From Nesterenkonia sandarakina (GTDB taxonomy: Bacteria > Actinomycetota > Actinomycetes > Actinomycetales > Micrococcaceae): a stretch of 64,000 nt of DNA. Numbering within the stretch: the first letter of the stretch is position 1; each line of letters opens with the position of its first letter. A model generated the notes under the pieces. It was given only the letters and a program-made list of their open reading frames with translations. It was not told the origin of the DNA and did no database searches. The DNA lies in the NCBI RefSeq assembly GCF_003003175.1, contig NZ_PVTY01000011.1, positions 1 to 64,000 on the forward strand, in the 5' to 3' direction. The position numbers and the translations under genes were made by a program. Shown piece by piece: positions 9,071 to 18,292 of the stretch.

Positions 9071-9085
9071 GGTAGTCCTCCTACC
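9071..9085. promoter_or_regulatory. Short inverted repeat between lipoprotein and kinase genes
   Basis: GGTAG-TCCTC-CTACC, a 5-5-5 inverted repeat in the divergent region. It lies 46 bases upstream of the lipoprotein start. Candidate operator only. Confidence 0.3.
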
Positions 9086-9154
9086 TGCGTGAACCCTGGA
9101 AAGCCGGGCCAGGTCAGTGCGAGCGCGGGGGGCTGCGCGGAGAAGCCGCGTGGC

Positions 9155-9160
9155 TAGACT
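9155..9160 (+). promoter_or_regulatory. -10 element of the histidine kinase gene (leaderless)
   Basis: TAGACT ends six bases before the GTG at 9167, indicating a leaderless transcript. Confidence 0.45.
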
Positions 9161-9166
9161 GGAAAG

Positions 9167-10330
9167 GTGCCTTTCACCTTTTGGCGCGGCATTCCTCTGG
9201 ACCTCGCGGCTGCAGCTCTGGTCACCGTGGTCATGGTCATCGCCGCCCTGGAGTCAGGAGATCAGCCGGCTCGGCCGGTGGACGCCCCGGTGGTCGCGAT
9301 CCTCATGGTCATCGGAGCCTGGACGGCCATGTCTCGTCGGGCCCCTCGGATCGCGCTGATCGGCGCCAGCGTCAGCTTCTTCGCGGCCCTGAGCGTCGGG
9401 GTGCCAGGCTTCTCTCCGGTGCTGGCCATCGGGGTGCCGGTGCTCATCGCGGCCTGGTCGGGCCATCTCTGGTGGGCGCTCGCGGTGGTGTCTCTGGTCG
9501 GTTTCACCAGCGTGCCCTACCGGCTGAGCGGGCCCGGGGCGGAGCCGTTGGGCCAGGTGGCGCTGAGCACACTCTTCGATGTCTGCCTGCTGGCCGTGCT
9601 GCTGCTGTTGGGCGAGGCGCTGCGCAGTCGACGGGCGGTCCGCCAGGAGGCTGCCCTGCGGCTGCTGCTGGCGGATCAGGAGCATCAGCGGGAGCTCACC
9701 GCGGAGCGGCTGCGCGCTGCCCGCGACCTGCACGACGTGCTGGCCCACACGGTGGCGGTGGTGGGAATCCAGGCCAGCGTCGCGGCGGAGACGATCGACA
9801 GCGACCCGGAGACCGCGAAGCAGGCCGTGGACCGGGTCCGCGCCGCCAGCCAAGAGGCCAGCGTGGACCTGCGCAGCACGATCGCGGTCCTGCGCGAGGA
9901 CAGCCTCTGGTCTCCTCCGGAGGCCAGGCTCGGCGGGCACCAGCTCGCGGAGCTCGTCGACGCGGTCAGGGCCTCTGGGCTGCAGGTGTCATTCAGCGTT
10001 CATGGGGACCTCTCGACCATCCGGCCTTCGGTGGAGCTGGTGATCTACCGGATCGTGCAGGAATCTCTGACCAATGTGCTGCGCCATTCCACCGCGGAGC
10101 GCGTGGAGGTGGGACTGGACCTGCAGGCCGACGTGGTCAACGTGATGATCCGGGATCACGGGGTCCCCCGGGAATCCACCCCGGTGCGGCCCGACCGGCA
10201 CGGCACGGGACTGCAGGGCATGGCCGAGCGGATCGGTGCGGCGGGTGGTCGGCTGGAGTATGGACCAGCCGGCGACGGCGAGCCCGGCTTCCGCGTCGAG
10301 GCCCGGCTCCCCACCGGAGGTCCCCGGTGA
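9167..10330 (+). CDS. NarL-type sensor histidine kinase
   Basis: Membrane sensor kinase of 387 residues. The N-terminal 150 residues form about five hydrophobic helices with short loops. A HisKA_3 dimerisation/phosphoacceptor segment follows, with His189 in RDLHDVLAH, then a HATPase_c domain (IVQESLTNVLRHS; G-box GTGLQGMAERI near residues 345-355). All catalytic motifs look intact. The start is GTG behind a -10 box. Its TGA overlaps the GTG of the response regulator, which is disrupted, so the kinase probably has no working cognate partner here. The neighbouring PepSY lipoprotein is the likely regulated gene. Confidence 0.92.
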   Translation: MPFTFWRGIPLDLAAAALVTVVMVIAALESGDQPARPVDAPVVAILMVIGAWTAMSRRAPRIALIGASVSFFAALSVGVPGFSPVLAIGVPVLIAAWSGHLWWALAVVSLVGFTSVPYRLSGPGAEPLGQVALSTLFDVCLLAVLLLLGEALRSRRAVRQEAALRLLLADQEHQRELTAERLRAARDLHDVLAHTVAVVGIQASVAAETIDSDPETAKQAVDRVRAASQEASVDLRSTIAVLREDSLWSPPEARLGGHQLAELVDAVRASGLQVSFSVHGDLSTIRPSVELVIYRIVQESLTNVLRHSTAERVEVGLDLQADVVNVMIRDHGVPRESTPVRPDRHGTGLQGMAERIGAAGGRLEYGPAGDGEPGFRVEARLPTGGPR

Positions 10331-10982
10331 CGCTGCGGATCCTGCTCGCCGATGACCAGGAGCTGGTCCGCACCGGGCTGCGCACCCTGTGCGAACGCGA
10401 GGGAGACAGCACCGTCATCGCGGAGGCGGCGGATGGACACCAGGCGGTGGCGCTGGCCCGGGCGCACCGGCCCGAGGTGGTGCTCATGGACCTGCGGTTG
10501 CCCGGAATGGACGGGATCACCGCCACCCGGCGGATCCTCGCCGAAGCTCGAGACGCGATAGCGCCAGCGGATTCCTGACCAAGGACGTGGACCCGGTGGA
10601 CCTTCGCCAGGCCATCCGCACGGTCGCCTTGGGGGATGCCCTGCTGGCGCCGGAGGGGTCTCGGGCGCTGATCGAAGCCTTCATCACGCGCTCGCCGAAG
10701 GAACCCGATGCGCGGCGGCTGAAGGTGCTCACCCTCAGGGAGCGGGAGGTGCTGACGCTGGTGGGTCGAGGCCTGTCCAACATCGAGATCAGACGGCAGC
10801 TCTTCCTCAGTCCGGCCACGGTGAAGACCCATGTCAACCGGTCCATGGCTAAGCTCGGCGTCCGCGACCGGGCGCAGCTGGTGGTCATCGGCTACGAGTC
10901 GGGACTGGTCCGACCGGGGGAGGCGAGCGGGCCGGGGGAGGCGAGCGGGCCGGGGGAGACCTGGCCGAAGCGGTTCCCCTAG
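10327..10982 (+). pseudogene. NarL/FixJ-family response regulator broken by an internal deletion and frameshift
   Basis: The GTG at 10327 opens a normal receiver domain (acidic pocket in LLADDQEL; phosphoacceptor Asp55 in LMDLRLPGMDG). The frame ends at a TGA at 10576-10578 after residues APADS. From about 10563 a different frame continues with SGFLTKDVDPVDLRQAI and a complete LuxR-type helix-turn-helix (LTLREREVLTLVGRGLSNIEI) to 10982. Between ARD and GFLTKD the family has about 25 residues (strand 4 with the conserved Thr, helix 4) that are missing here. A deletion of roughly 70 bases therefore explains both the gap and the frame change; a simple sequencing slip would not remove residues. 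Confidence 0.85.
10914..10959. repeat. 18-bp tandem repeat at the end of the response-regulator remnant
   Basis: Two perfect 18-bp units (10914-10931, 10932-10949) and a partial third, starting CCGGGGGAGG. In frame they encode a repeated PGEASG. They extend the C-terminus beyond the usual end of the LuxR domain. Confidence 0.8.
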
Positions 10983-11005
10983 CAGTGGTGACGTGGCGTG
11001 GCTCA

Positions 11006-14000
11006 TCAGGTCGATTCCTGATGCTTCCACCATTGGATGATCCGTAGGCCTTCAGGGCCGATCCAGACACCGCGACCCGGGGTGTGTCGCTGAAGCGGTG
11101 GAATCGGGAGTCCGAAGGCATCTCCCTGCGAGCGGCTCAGCGGACTGAGCAGGAAGTTCGCGCTGCTTCCGCGGACTCGATAGGACCAGGGAAGCCTGCT
11201 GAACACGTCCAGCTGAGGGGGCGCCGTTGCCAGCAGCTTGCCGCCAGACTCCAGCCATGCCTCGATGCTGCGGTGCTGGGCCGGGGTGCACCGCTCGGCG
11301 TCGTCGACGAGCAGCAGCCGGGGGGCTTCATCAGCACGGCTGCCTGATCCGCCCGCTGTGGCCAGATCCGCCAAAGTCACACACCGCCGTTGAGCGGCGA
11401 CCACGCGCAGAGCATTGGTCTTCCCGGTCTGAGCGGCTCCAAGGATCAGCCCGGCCTGCCAGGAGCTGTCCTCGAGCCACGCCGGTGAGTAGGTGAACTG
11501 GTGCAGGCCGAGCGACAGCGCGGTGGAATCGGAATCGAGCACCGGCATCCCCACAGATGATGGCAGGGGGTTGACTCGGAGCATCGAGGGGCTCAGCGGT
11601 CGCCGATCGCTGTTCACTCTGGACGCGGCCTTCCGGTCCAAGACCTCTGTCACCAGGTGGACGCTCAGTCCGGGAGGGGGCTCGTCGGCGGAGACGAGGA
11701 CTCCGCGGCCGGGCAGCAGGTCCGATGCACGCAGTTTCGGCCACAGGTAGCGGATCTCCTCAGACACCCCATACGGGAGATACACCTTGCAGGCGAGGCG
11801 GGAGCCGAGCTTTCCGAGGGCGAGCTCGCGGCCTCCTGCGATCACCGCGGTGTATCCGAACCCGGCGCCTTCATCGGTGAGAAGCCCGAGATCAGACTCG
11901 AGATCTCCGCCGCCGATCAGGCTGCCCGACCGTTGCCAGCGTGCGTGACCGGACATGACCAGCACCAGCGGGATGCGTTCCACGGATTGGGAGGTCCGAC
12001 GTCGGGTCACCCGCTTATGGAGCTGACTGATCAGGTGCTGGGCCTCCTGCAGGTGCTCGGTGGTGACCCAGGACCCGATCCGGGGGTGGTGCCGGAACTT
12101 CTCCAGACAGTGATCACCATCCAACAGGTAGACGTGGACCTCCTTCGGGCAAGCCAGGAGCTGACGCAGCAACGACTGTAGCGCCGCGGTGCCCCCGGAG
12201 CCGGATTCACCGAGCATCGCGATGCCTGCGCCGTCATCCAGGTTCAATCGCAGGGGTCGCTGCGTCTGCCGGGCCGGGTCATCGATGAGGCCGAACCGGA
12301 TCTCGGCGGTGCCCAGCGGCGCTCGAAGGATCTCCGGCAGCGGGGGACACAGCGGCGTGTGGGGTCGGCGGATGCGCGTGACCCGGAGATGCGCTTCCAA
12401 CCCTTCGACCAGGGCCGGAGTGGAATCCCGCCACCCGATCGCCCGGGGTGCCCGGGCCCTTTCGGCGCGCGCCGTGAGCTTCTCCGAATGGTCCAGCAGC
12501 TGCACTGCCTGGAACGGTCGGGGTGCCTCTCCAGGGCGTCGGATGATTCCGCGTCCCGGCAGCTGCCGCGGGACACGGGCCGGCTCTGTGGTTCCCACCA
12601 GCTCGCGTGCCTCGTCTTCGCTGCGCAGACGTAGACAGATGATGGTGCCGATGTTCGCGCGGATGTCCGCTGTGACGACACCCTGGGGGCGCTGGGTGGT
12701 GAGGATCAGGTGCAGACCCAGGGATCTGCCAAGTGTCGCCAGCCGCATGAGCTCATCCATCGCTGCCGGCAACGACTGGGTGAAGATGCGGAACTCGTCG
12801 ATGACCACGAGCAGGCGGGCCAGTGACTCGGTGGGGCGTGCTCTCCGAAAATCTGCATAGTCCGCGACACCGGATTCGAGGAACAGCCGTTCCCGCCGAG
12901 TGAGTTCAGATCGGAGGCCTTCCAACGTCCGATCGGACTGGGCCTGCGTGAGATCCGTGACCAGCCCCACCGTGTGTTCCAGCCGAGCCAGGTGCTGAAA
13001 GCTCGACCCGCCCTTGAAGTCGAAGAGCAGAAGGTTCAGCTCCCGGGGGTCATATCTCGCCGCCCACCCCAGGAGCATCGACTTCAACAGCTCGGACTTA
13101 CCAGATCCCGTCGTTCCTGCCAGCAGGATATGAGGACCGTCTTCCACCAGGTCCAGCAGCTCGACGGCCGAGGAGCCCTGGCCAAGCAGAGTCTCCAGTC
13201 TCAGATGGGCGTCTCCGAGCATCAGCGGAGACGGCAGGGGTGCGGTGACAAGCATCGGGACACCAGTGTCGGTGCCTGACCCCGAGACGTGGCGAAGACC
13301 CAGTCGGAGGTGCTCGTGAAGGGTCTGCCGCGCCAATCCGTCGGGGACCAGTCCGGTCGCGACCCTGCGCGCAGCGCCTGACTCGATCCGGTGGAGTTCT
13401 CCGGCGTCGAGGTTCACCCGCCATCCGTCGGGCGTCGTTGGCGGTGTCTGCCATCTAGGCGGCACCGATGGTCCTGCCGAACTGTCAGCTCCAGCAGTGG
13501 AGATGACGTGCCAGCCGGCGCCGAGCGCAGCCCTGACCTGGACGGAGTCCAGCGGAACCGGACTGATCAGCACCGGTGCCGGCGTCGATGCTGAACCCGA
13601 CGGCCGGGCACGCAGCGCGGTTTCCAGTCCCGACGGCGGCACCACGCTCACACGCCGATAGTCGCGCAGCTCCGTCAGGTCCATGAGATCGCGGAGCTCG
13701 CGCGCGCCTGCCCCGCCCACCGACTCGACTCCTGGTGTGAGCAGGACCTGGGGACCTGGGTCGACATGGTGTGTCAGCTGCGCAAGGATCCAGCGCAGGA
13801 CGCTGAGCTGTTCCCGGGGCGGGCCCGAGAGCAGCGTATGTTCCGACCTGAGAAGCGTCCAGGCCGTGGCGGTGCGGACGAGGCGCTCTTCCAGAGCCTC
13901 GGGCTGTCCGGCGTCGCCCGGGCAGTCCAGTTCAGCTTCGATTCTCGCCTCACCCACCGTCACGACGACGCCGGCTGGCTCGCTGTGGTTGAGCGAGCTC

Positions 14001-14980
14001 CCCGGCCGTGCCTGGGCTCGCAGGGCCCTGGCGGCACGTCCCGGCGTGGGGAGCAGAGCCGTGCGCTGGTCGGCCCACTCGAGGGAGGCCGCGCGCACGG
14101 CTCGACGGAAGCGACGACGACGACGCCGCGCATCGATGAGCGTGAGCACAGCGAGTACTGCTGAGGCGGCGCTGAACAGCAGAAAGATCCACATGCCGGT
14201 CACGATCACCAGCACGATGCCGACCACCAGTGGAGCCAGGGATACCAGCAGCATCGTCCGGTAGCGCCCGGACGGCGGCTGTTCTGTGACCCCTACCGGG
14301 GGCAGGGGCCAGGTCCGGTGGGGACCAGGAGGAGGAGGCTCCTGGACCAGTTCCACGCGGGACCGGCCGAGGCCGACGGGGGTGTCGGCGCTCAGTGTGA
14401 CAGCAGCTGCTCCTGGACGGGCAAGCTTCACCTGAGTCTTGCTGACCTGGATCGAGGCGTGTGAACGTTCCAGGAGGGGGTCATTGATCCGGATATCTGC
14501 CGTGCCTCGATGCCGAGTGCCCCGCCCCAGCACGTGGACACCGCGCGGGATCTTGACCATCCACCCAGAGTCAGGCCCCGCGCTGATGCAGAGTCGGACC
14601 GGTGGCGGGGCGGACGGGTGGGGCGAGGCTCTGAAGGTCAGAGGGTGCAGCACTATGACCATTCCGTGGTGAATGGAGGGGGAGTCGGCGGCATGGTCCG
14701 CCAGGGGTATGCGGTCCAAGACTGCGACCCAGCTCGGGACAGTCTCGGTCAAGGGCCTCACCCGGAGGGATGCCGCTGCGCTGACGGTGCGGATCCAGGA
14801 TCCCAGCGCGTCATCGACTTGAGCCCCAGTGGGAGCGGCGGCACCGTCGAGGAGGATCCGGAGCTCGTGGCGGTGCACGCCTCCCGCTTCGATGCGCAGC
14901 TGATTCCAGAGGGTCTCAGGCATGGAGCCTGGCGCATGTACCAGCGTGCAGGAAAGAGCGGTAGGTGGTGCCGAGGTCAC
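11006..14980 (-). CDS. FHA-domain FtsK/SpoIIIE-type ATPase, EccC-like
   Basis: Large membrane ATPase of 1324 residues related to type VII secretion EccC and FtsK. An N-terminal region is followed by an FHA phosphothreonine-binding domain (about 145-212; LGRG, then RSHASI), two membrane helices (about 242-283) and three ATPase modules. The first is canonical: Walker A GTTGSGKS at 622 and Walker B VVIDEF with Asp728. The second has a degraded P-loop (GESGSGGTA, the Lys replaced by Gly). The third has GAAQTGKT and LLLVDDAE. The GTG start at 14980 has AGGAGG upstream. No WXG100, EccB, EccD or mycosin gene is nearby. It diverges from the tad locus. Confidence 0.85.
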   Translation of the reverse strand: MTSAPPTALSCTLVHAPGSMPETLWNQLRIEAGGVHRHELRILLDGAAAPTGAQVDDALGSWIRTVSAAASLRVRPLTETVPSWVAVLDRIPLADHAADSPSIHHGMVIVLHPLTFRASPHPSAPPPVRLCISAGPDSGWMVKIPRGVHVLGRGTRHRGTADIRINDPLLERSHASIQVSKTQVKLARPGAAAVTLSADTPVGLGRSRVELVQEPPPPGPHRTWPLPPVGVTEQPPSGRYRTMLLVSLAPLVVGIVLVIVTGMWIFLLFSAASAVLAVLTLIDARRRRRRFRRAVRAASLEWADQRTALLPTPGRAARALRAQARPGSSLNHSEPAGVVVTVGEARIEAELDCPGDAGQPEALEERLVRTATAWTLLRSEHTLLSGPPREQLSVLRWILAQLTHHVDPGPQVLLTPGVESVGGAGARELRDLMDLTELRDYRRVSVVPPSGLETALRARPSGSASTPAPVLISPVPLDSVQVRAALGAGWHVISTAGADSSAGPSVPPRWQTPPTTPDGWRVNLDAGELHRIESGAARRVATGLVPDGLARQTLHEHLRLGLRHVSGSGTDTGVPMLVTAPLPSPLMLGDAHLRLETLLGQGSSAVELLDLVEDGPHILLAGTTGSGKSELLKSMLLGWAARYDPRELNLLLFDFKGGSSFQHLARLEHTVGLVTDLTQAQSDRTLEGLRSELTRRERLFLESGVADYADFRRARPTESLARLLVVIDEFRIFTQSLPAAMDELMRLATLGRSLGLHLILTTQRPQGVVTADIRANIGTIICLRLRSEDEARELVGTTEPARVPRQLPGRGIIRRPGEAPRPFQAVQLLDHSEKLTARAERARAPRAIGWRDSTPALVEGLEAHLRVTRIRRPHTPLCPPLPEILRAPLGTAEIRFGLIDDPARQTQRPLRLNLDDGAGIAMLGESGSGGTAALQSLLRQLLACPKEVHVYLLDGDHCLEKFRHHPRIGSWVTTEHLQEAQHLISQLHKRVTRRRTSQSVERIPLVLVMSGHARWQRSGSLIGGGDLESDLGLLTDEGAGFGYTAVIAGGRELALGKLGSRLACKVYLPYGVSEEIRYLWPKLRASDLLPGRGVLVSADEPPPGLSVHLVTEVLDRKAASRVNSDRRPLSPSMLRVNPLPSSVGMPVLDSDSTALSLGLHQFTYSPAWLEDSSWQAGLILGAAQTGKTNALRVVAAQRRCVTLADLATAGGSGSRADEAPRLLLVDDAERCTPAQHRSIEAWLESGGKLLATAPPQLDVFSRLPWSYRVRGSSANFLLSPLSRSQGDAFGLPIPPLQRHTPGRGVWIGPEGLRIIQWWKHQEST

Positions 14981-15080
14981 CTGTGTCCCTCCTGGTCGTC
15001 GTGGATCTGCAGAGTCTGCGACGCGTGCGCCCGCGTCGGTGCTGATCTGAGCCTAGATCTGGCGAAACGGCTGCCCGGCG

Positions 15081-15132
15081 ACAGGTTCGTGGCTGTGGAG
15101 AACCTGTGATCATGGATTATTTTCCACAGGTT
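15081..15132. promoter_or_regulatory. Three copies of an ACAGGTT motif between the EccC-like gene and tadA
   Basis: ACAGGTT at 15081-15087, its reverse complement at 15101-15107 and ACAGGTT again at 15126-15132. Adjacent pairs form 8-bp inverted repeats (15081-15088 with 15100-15107; 15101-15108 with 15125-15132). Spacing of about 20 and 25 bases suggests a multi-site operator that could control both divergent genes. The 231-base gap holds no convincing gene. Confidence 0.45.
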
Positions 15133-15211
15133 TTGAACAATCTATGGTCAGGAGCTATTCAGCTGGATATCGTGATCTCACCACACTGGAATCAGGGACG
15201 AGGCCGAGCCT

Positions 15212-16438
15212 GTGGATGCTTTGACGATCGTTGAAGATGAGGTGCGGGAACAGATCCGCCACCGCGGACTGGACCCTGCGGAGAACCCGCTGGGTGTTCG
15301 GGAGCTGGTCGAGGCAGCAGTCGTGGAATATGACCGCCGGTCGATGGTCACCGCTTTGCCGCTGATCGGTCCGGTGCAGCAGGCGGTCAAGCATGTCGTC
15401 GACGCCGTGGCCGGTTTCGGGGAGCTCCAGCCGTTCCTCGAGGACGAATCGGTCGAGGAGATATGGATCAATGGACCCAGCGCGATATTCGTGGCTCGCG
15501 CCGGCCGATCCGAGCTCACCTCCATCACGCTGAGTGAATCTCGCATCCGTGACCTCGTGGAAAGGATGCTCAAGAGTTCAGGGCGACGCCTTGACCTCTC
15601 CTCGCCGTTTGTCGATGCGTCGCTTCCCGATGGTTCCCGATTGCACGTGGTGATTCCCGACATCACCCGGCGCCACTGGGCGGTCAACATCCGCAAGTTC
15701 ATCGCCCGCGCCCAGACGCTCGATGACCTGGTCCGTCGGGGATCCCTGAGCGCATCAGCGGCGGACTTTCTGGAGGCCTGCGTCGACAGCGGATTGAACA
15801 TGCTGGTGTCCGGCGCGACCCAGTCCGGGAAGACGACACTGCTGAACTGCCTCGCTGCCGCCATCGGCCCCCGTGAGCGGGTCGTCACCGTGGAGGAGAT
15901 CTTCGAGCTCCAGCTGCCGCTCCGCGATGTCGTGGGAATGCAGTGTCGACAGTCCAACCTCGAGGGGGAGGGTGAGATCCCGCTGCGCCGGCTGGTGAAG
16001 GAGGCGCTGCGGATGCGTCCTGATCGGCTGGTCGTCGGCGAGGTCCGCGAAGCCGAAAGCCTCGACATGCTCATCGCGCTGAACTCAGGTTTGCCGGGAA
16101 TGGCCACCGTCCACGCCAACAGCGCCCAAGACGCCGTCACCAAGATCTGCACCCTGCCGCTGCTGGCCGGAGAGAACATCTCCAGAAGCTTCATCCTGCC
16201 GACTGTCGCCTCCTGCATCGATCTCGTCGTCCACTGCGTGCGCGAGCGTGACGGCAGCCGGCACGTCAGGCAGATCATGGCGGTCGGGAGCAGGGTCGAA
16301 GCTGACACCATTGAGACGACCCTGCTCTTCGACGCCACCGACGGTGAACTCGCGGTGACCGACTCCGCGGTCTTCGATCTGCCTAAGCTCGCACCGCAGC
16401 ACCAGCGCCGTTTCGCCAGAACAGGGCTGCTCGGATGA
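15212..16438 (+). CDS. tadA: TadA/CpaF-type pilus assembly ATPase
   Basis: Secretion ATPase of the Tad (tight adherence, type IVc pilus) system, 408 residues. Motifs seen: NGPSAIFVARAGR in the N-terminal domain, Walker A SGATQSGKTTLL with Lys207, and the Asp-box/Walker B region (VTVEEIFEL, then RPDRLVVGEVREAE). A His box follows (MATVHANSAQDA). GTG start, divergent from the EccC-like gene and overlapping tadB by ATGA. It powers polymerisation of the Flp-like pilin at 18293. Confidence 0.92.
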   Translation: MDALTIVEDEVREQIRHRGLDPAENPLGVRELVEAAVVEYDRRSMVTALPLIGPVQQAVKHVVDAVAGFGELQPFLEDESVEEIWINGPSAIFVARAGRSELTSITLSESRIRDLVERMLKSSGRRLDLSSPFVDASLPDGSRLHVVIPDITRRHWAVNIRKFIARAQTLDDLVRRGSLSASAADFLEACVDSGLNMLVSGATQSGKTTLLNCLAAAIGPRERVVTVEEIFELQLPLRDVVGMQCRQSNLEGEGEIPLRRLVKEALRMRPDRLVVGEVREAESLDMLIALNSGLPGMATVHANSAQDAVTKICTLPLLAGENISRSFILPTVASCIDLVVHCVRERDGSRHVRQIMAVGSRVEADTIETTLLFDATDGELAVTDSAVFDLPKLAPQHQRRFARTGLLG

Positions 16439-17295
16439 GTCTGCTGCTTGGACTGGGAATCGGGTTCGGGCTGCTGCTGATCTACGCCTCCTTCTGGGAG
16501 CGCCCACCCCGAGCAGCGGGGCCCCGACGCGCGCGACGGGGGCGGGCCCGCAAGCTCCTCGATGAGGCTGGACACCCGAAAGTCCCGGTCACAGGGGTCC
16601 TCACCGCCATCATGATCTGCGCAGCTGCTGCGTTTCTGGTCGTCCTGGTGCTCACGGCGGCAATCCCGGTGGCCCTCTGCTTTGCCCTGTTCGCCGGCAT
16701 GGTGCCGGTGTTGGCCCTGCGCTGGCAGGCGGGAAAGCGACGAGCGCTCCTGCGCAACATCTGGCCGGATGCCGTCGATCACCTGAGATCGGCGGTCAGG
16801 TCCGGGATGTCGCTGCCCGAAGGTCTGATGCAACTCGGCGTCTCTGGTCCGGAACCGCTGCGCGAACCCTTCGTGGAGTTCGGGAAGGACTATCGCGCGG
16901 GACAGACCCTGGGGGTCGCACTGGGAAGGCTGAAGCTGCGCCTGGCTGACCCCGTGGGGGATCGGATCGTGGCGGCCCTGATGATCACTCGCGAAGTGGG
17001 CGGCTCGGACCTGGGTCGCCTGCTCAGCACCTTGGCGGAGTTCCTGAGAGAGAACGCGAGGACGCGCAGCGAGCTGGAGGCGCGCCAATCGTGGACCGTC
17101 AACGCTGCGAAATTGGCGGTGGCAGCTCCCTGGATCGTGGTGCTGCTGCTCTCCCTGCAGCACGAGGCCGCCGAAGCCTACCGAGGTGCGACCGGCATGG
17201 CGGTCCTCGGCGCCGGCCTGATCGTGTCCCTCGTGTGTTATCGCCTCATGCTGCGCATCGGGGCTCTTCCTCGAGAAGTGCGGGTGCTCGCATGA
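16435..17295 (+). CDS. tadB: TadB-like pilus inner-membrane platform protein
   Basis: 286-residue type II secretion F-domain protein. Membrane segments lie near residues 1-20, 55-95, 220-245 and 250-275, with a cytoplasmic helical F-domain between (about 100-215: AVDHLRSAVRSGMSLPEGL, then REVGGSDLGRLLSTLAEFLREN). It is coupled to tadA and tadC by ATGA overlaps at both ends. It is expected to form the membrane platform with TadC. Confidence 0.88.
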   Translation: MSLLLGLGIGFGLLLIYASFWERPPRAAGPRRARRGRARKLLDEAGHPKVPVTGVLTAIMICAAAAFLVVLVLTAAIPVALCFALFAGMVPVLALRWQAGKRRALLRNIWPDAVDHLRSAVRSGMSLPEGLMQLGVSGPEPLREPFVEFGKDYRAGQTLGVALGRLKLRLADPVGDRIVAALMITREVGGSDLGRLLSTLAEFLRENARTRSELEARQSWTVNAAKLAVAAPWIVVLLLSLQHEAAEAYRGATGMAVLGAGLIVSLVCYRLMLRIGALPREVRVLA

Positions 17296-18236
17296 ACGAG
17301 GCGATCCTCGGCTGGGCGCTCATCTGTGGTCTGTTCCTGGGGTTTGGACTGGTCCTCGTCCTGCGCGCCCTTCCGATGAACAACCAACCCAGCTTCTCCG
17401 CCCGGGTGGCGCCATACCTGCGCTCCACGGACTCGCGCTTCGAACTGTCAGACCCTGGCTCGCAGCCAGCCCTTGGCCTGGGTGCCACGGCAAGGATCCT
17501 GGCCCCGGTGATCCAGCAGGCGGTACGCCAGCTTGATCGGTTCAGCCTCGACGCCGAGCAGCTTGATCAGCGGCTCGGGCAGGCGAATTCGCGGCTCAGT
17601 CCCAATGACTACCGCCTTCAGCAGCTGGGCCTCGGCGTCCTCGGTGCCCTGCTGGGAACCGTGCTGAGCCTGCTCGGGGTCTGGGCCGGCAGCGTCAACG
17701 GATTCTCGGCGACTGTCATCGTGCTTGGGCTGACAGCACTCGGTGTAGCTGGGCGCGACAATCTGCTGACCCGCCAGATCCGGCGGCGACAGGCGCGGAT
17801 GCTCACGGAGTTCCCGACCATCGCAGAGATGATCGCGCTGGCGGTCAGCGCCGGGGAGAGCGCTCCGGGGGCATTCGCCCGTGTCGGCAGACTGGCGCGC
17901 GGAGAACTGGCGCACGAACTGACCCGGGTTCTGCACCAGACCCAAGCCGGGACCAGCTTCTCCACCGCCTTGAAGCAGATGTCGACTCGGGTCGGTTCTG
18001 CACCGATCTCCCGGTTCCTCGAAGGAATCATCGTCGCCATGGAACGTGGCACGCCGCTGGCCGAGGTCATGCACGCCCAGGCGCAGGACGTCCGTGAGCT
18101 CGCCCGACGCGACCTCATCGAGACGGCGGGCAGGAAAGAGATCGGGATGCTCGTGCCCCTGGTCTTCGGCGTGCTGCCGCTGACGGTGCTCTTCGCGATC
18201 TATCCGGGACTCTCGCTGCTGGAGATCGGCATCTGA
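17292..18236 (+). CDS. tadC: TadC-like pilus inner-membrane platform protein
   Basis: 314-residue second F-domain protein of the Tad platform. It has an N-terminal helix (WALICGLFLGFGLVLVL), a central pair of helices (about 135-170), the F-domain (MIALAVSAGESAPGAFARVGR, then FLEGIIVAMERGTPL) and a C-terminal helix (GMLVPLVFGVLPLTVLFAI). The ATG at 17292 overlaps the tadB stop (ATGA). Longer upstream frames are out of register with the family. Confidence 0.88.
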   Translation: MNEAILGWALICGLFLGFGLVLVLRALPMNNQPSFSARVAPYLRSTDSRFELSDPGSQPALGLGATARILAPVIQQAVRQLDRFSLDAEQLDQRLGQANSRLSPNDYRLQQLGLGVLGALLGTVLSLLGVWAGSVNGFSATVIVLGLTALGVAGRDNLLTRQIRRRQARMLTEFPTIAEMIALAVSAGESAPGAFARVGRLARGELAHELTRVLHQTQAGTSFSTALKQMSTRVGSAPISRFLEGIIVAMERGTPLAEVMHAQAQDVRELARRDLIETAGRKEIGMLVPLVFGVLPLTVLFAIYPGLSLLEIGI

Positions 18237-18292
18237 CCCACGCTCACCACCGACCACGCAGGATCACCGCACCATCGGACAAGGGAAACCAC

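Noticed and set aside
15093-15128. DnaA-box-like sequences (TTTTCCACA, TTCTCCACA), considered as a replication origin signal
   Set aside because: Only two imperfect copies, no dnaA/dnaN/gyrB genes and no AT-rich unwinding region. They overlap the ACAGGTT repeats.
15114-15233. A 39-codon frame starting MDYFPQ in the EccC-tad gap, considered as a WXG100 protein
   Set aside because: It has a Trp but no WxG-helix pattern, is too short and overlaps tadA.
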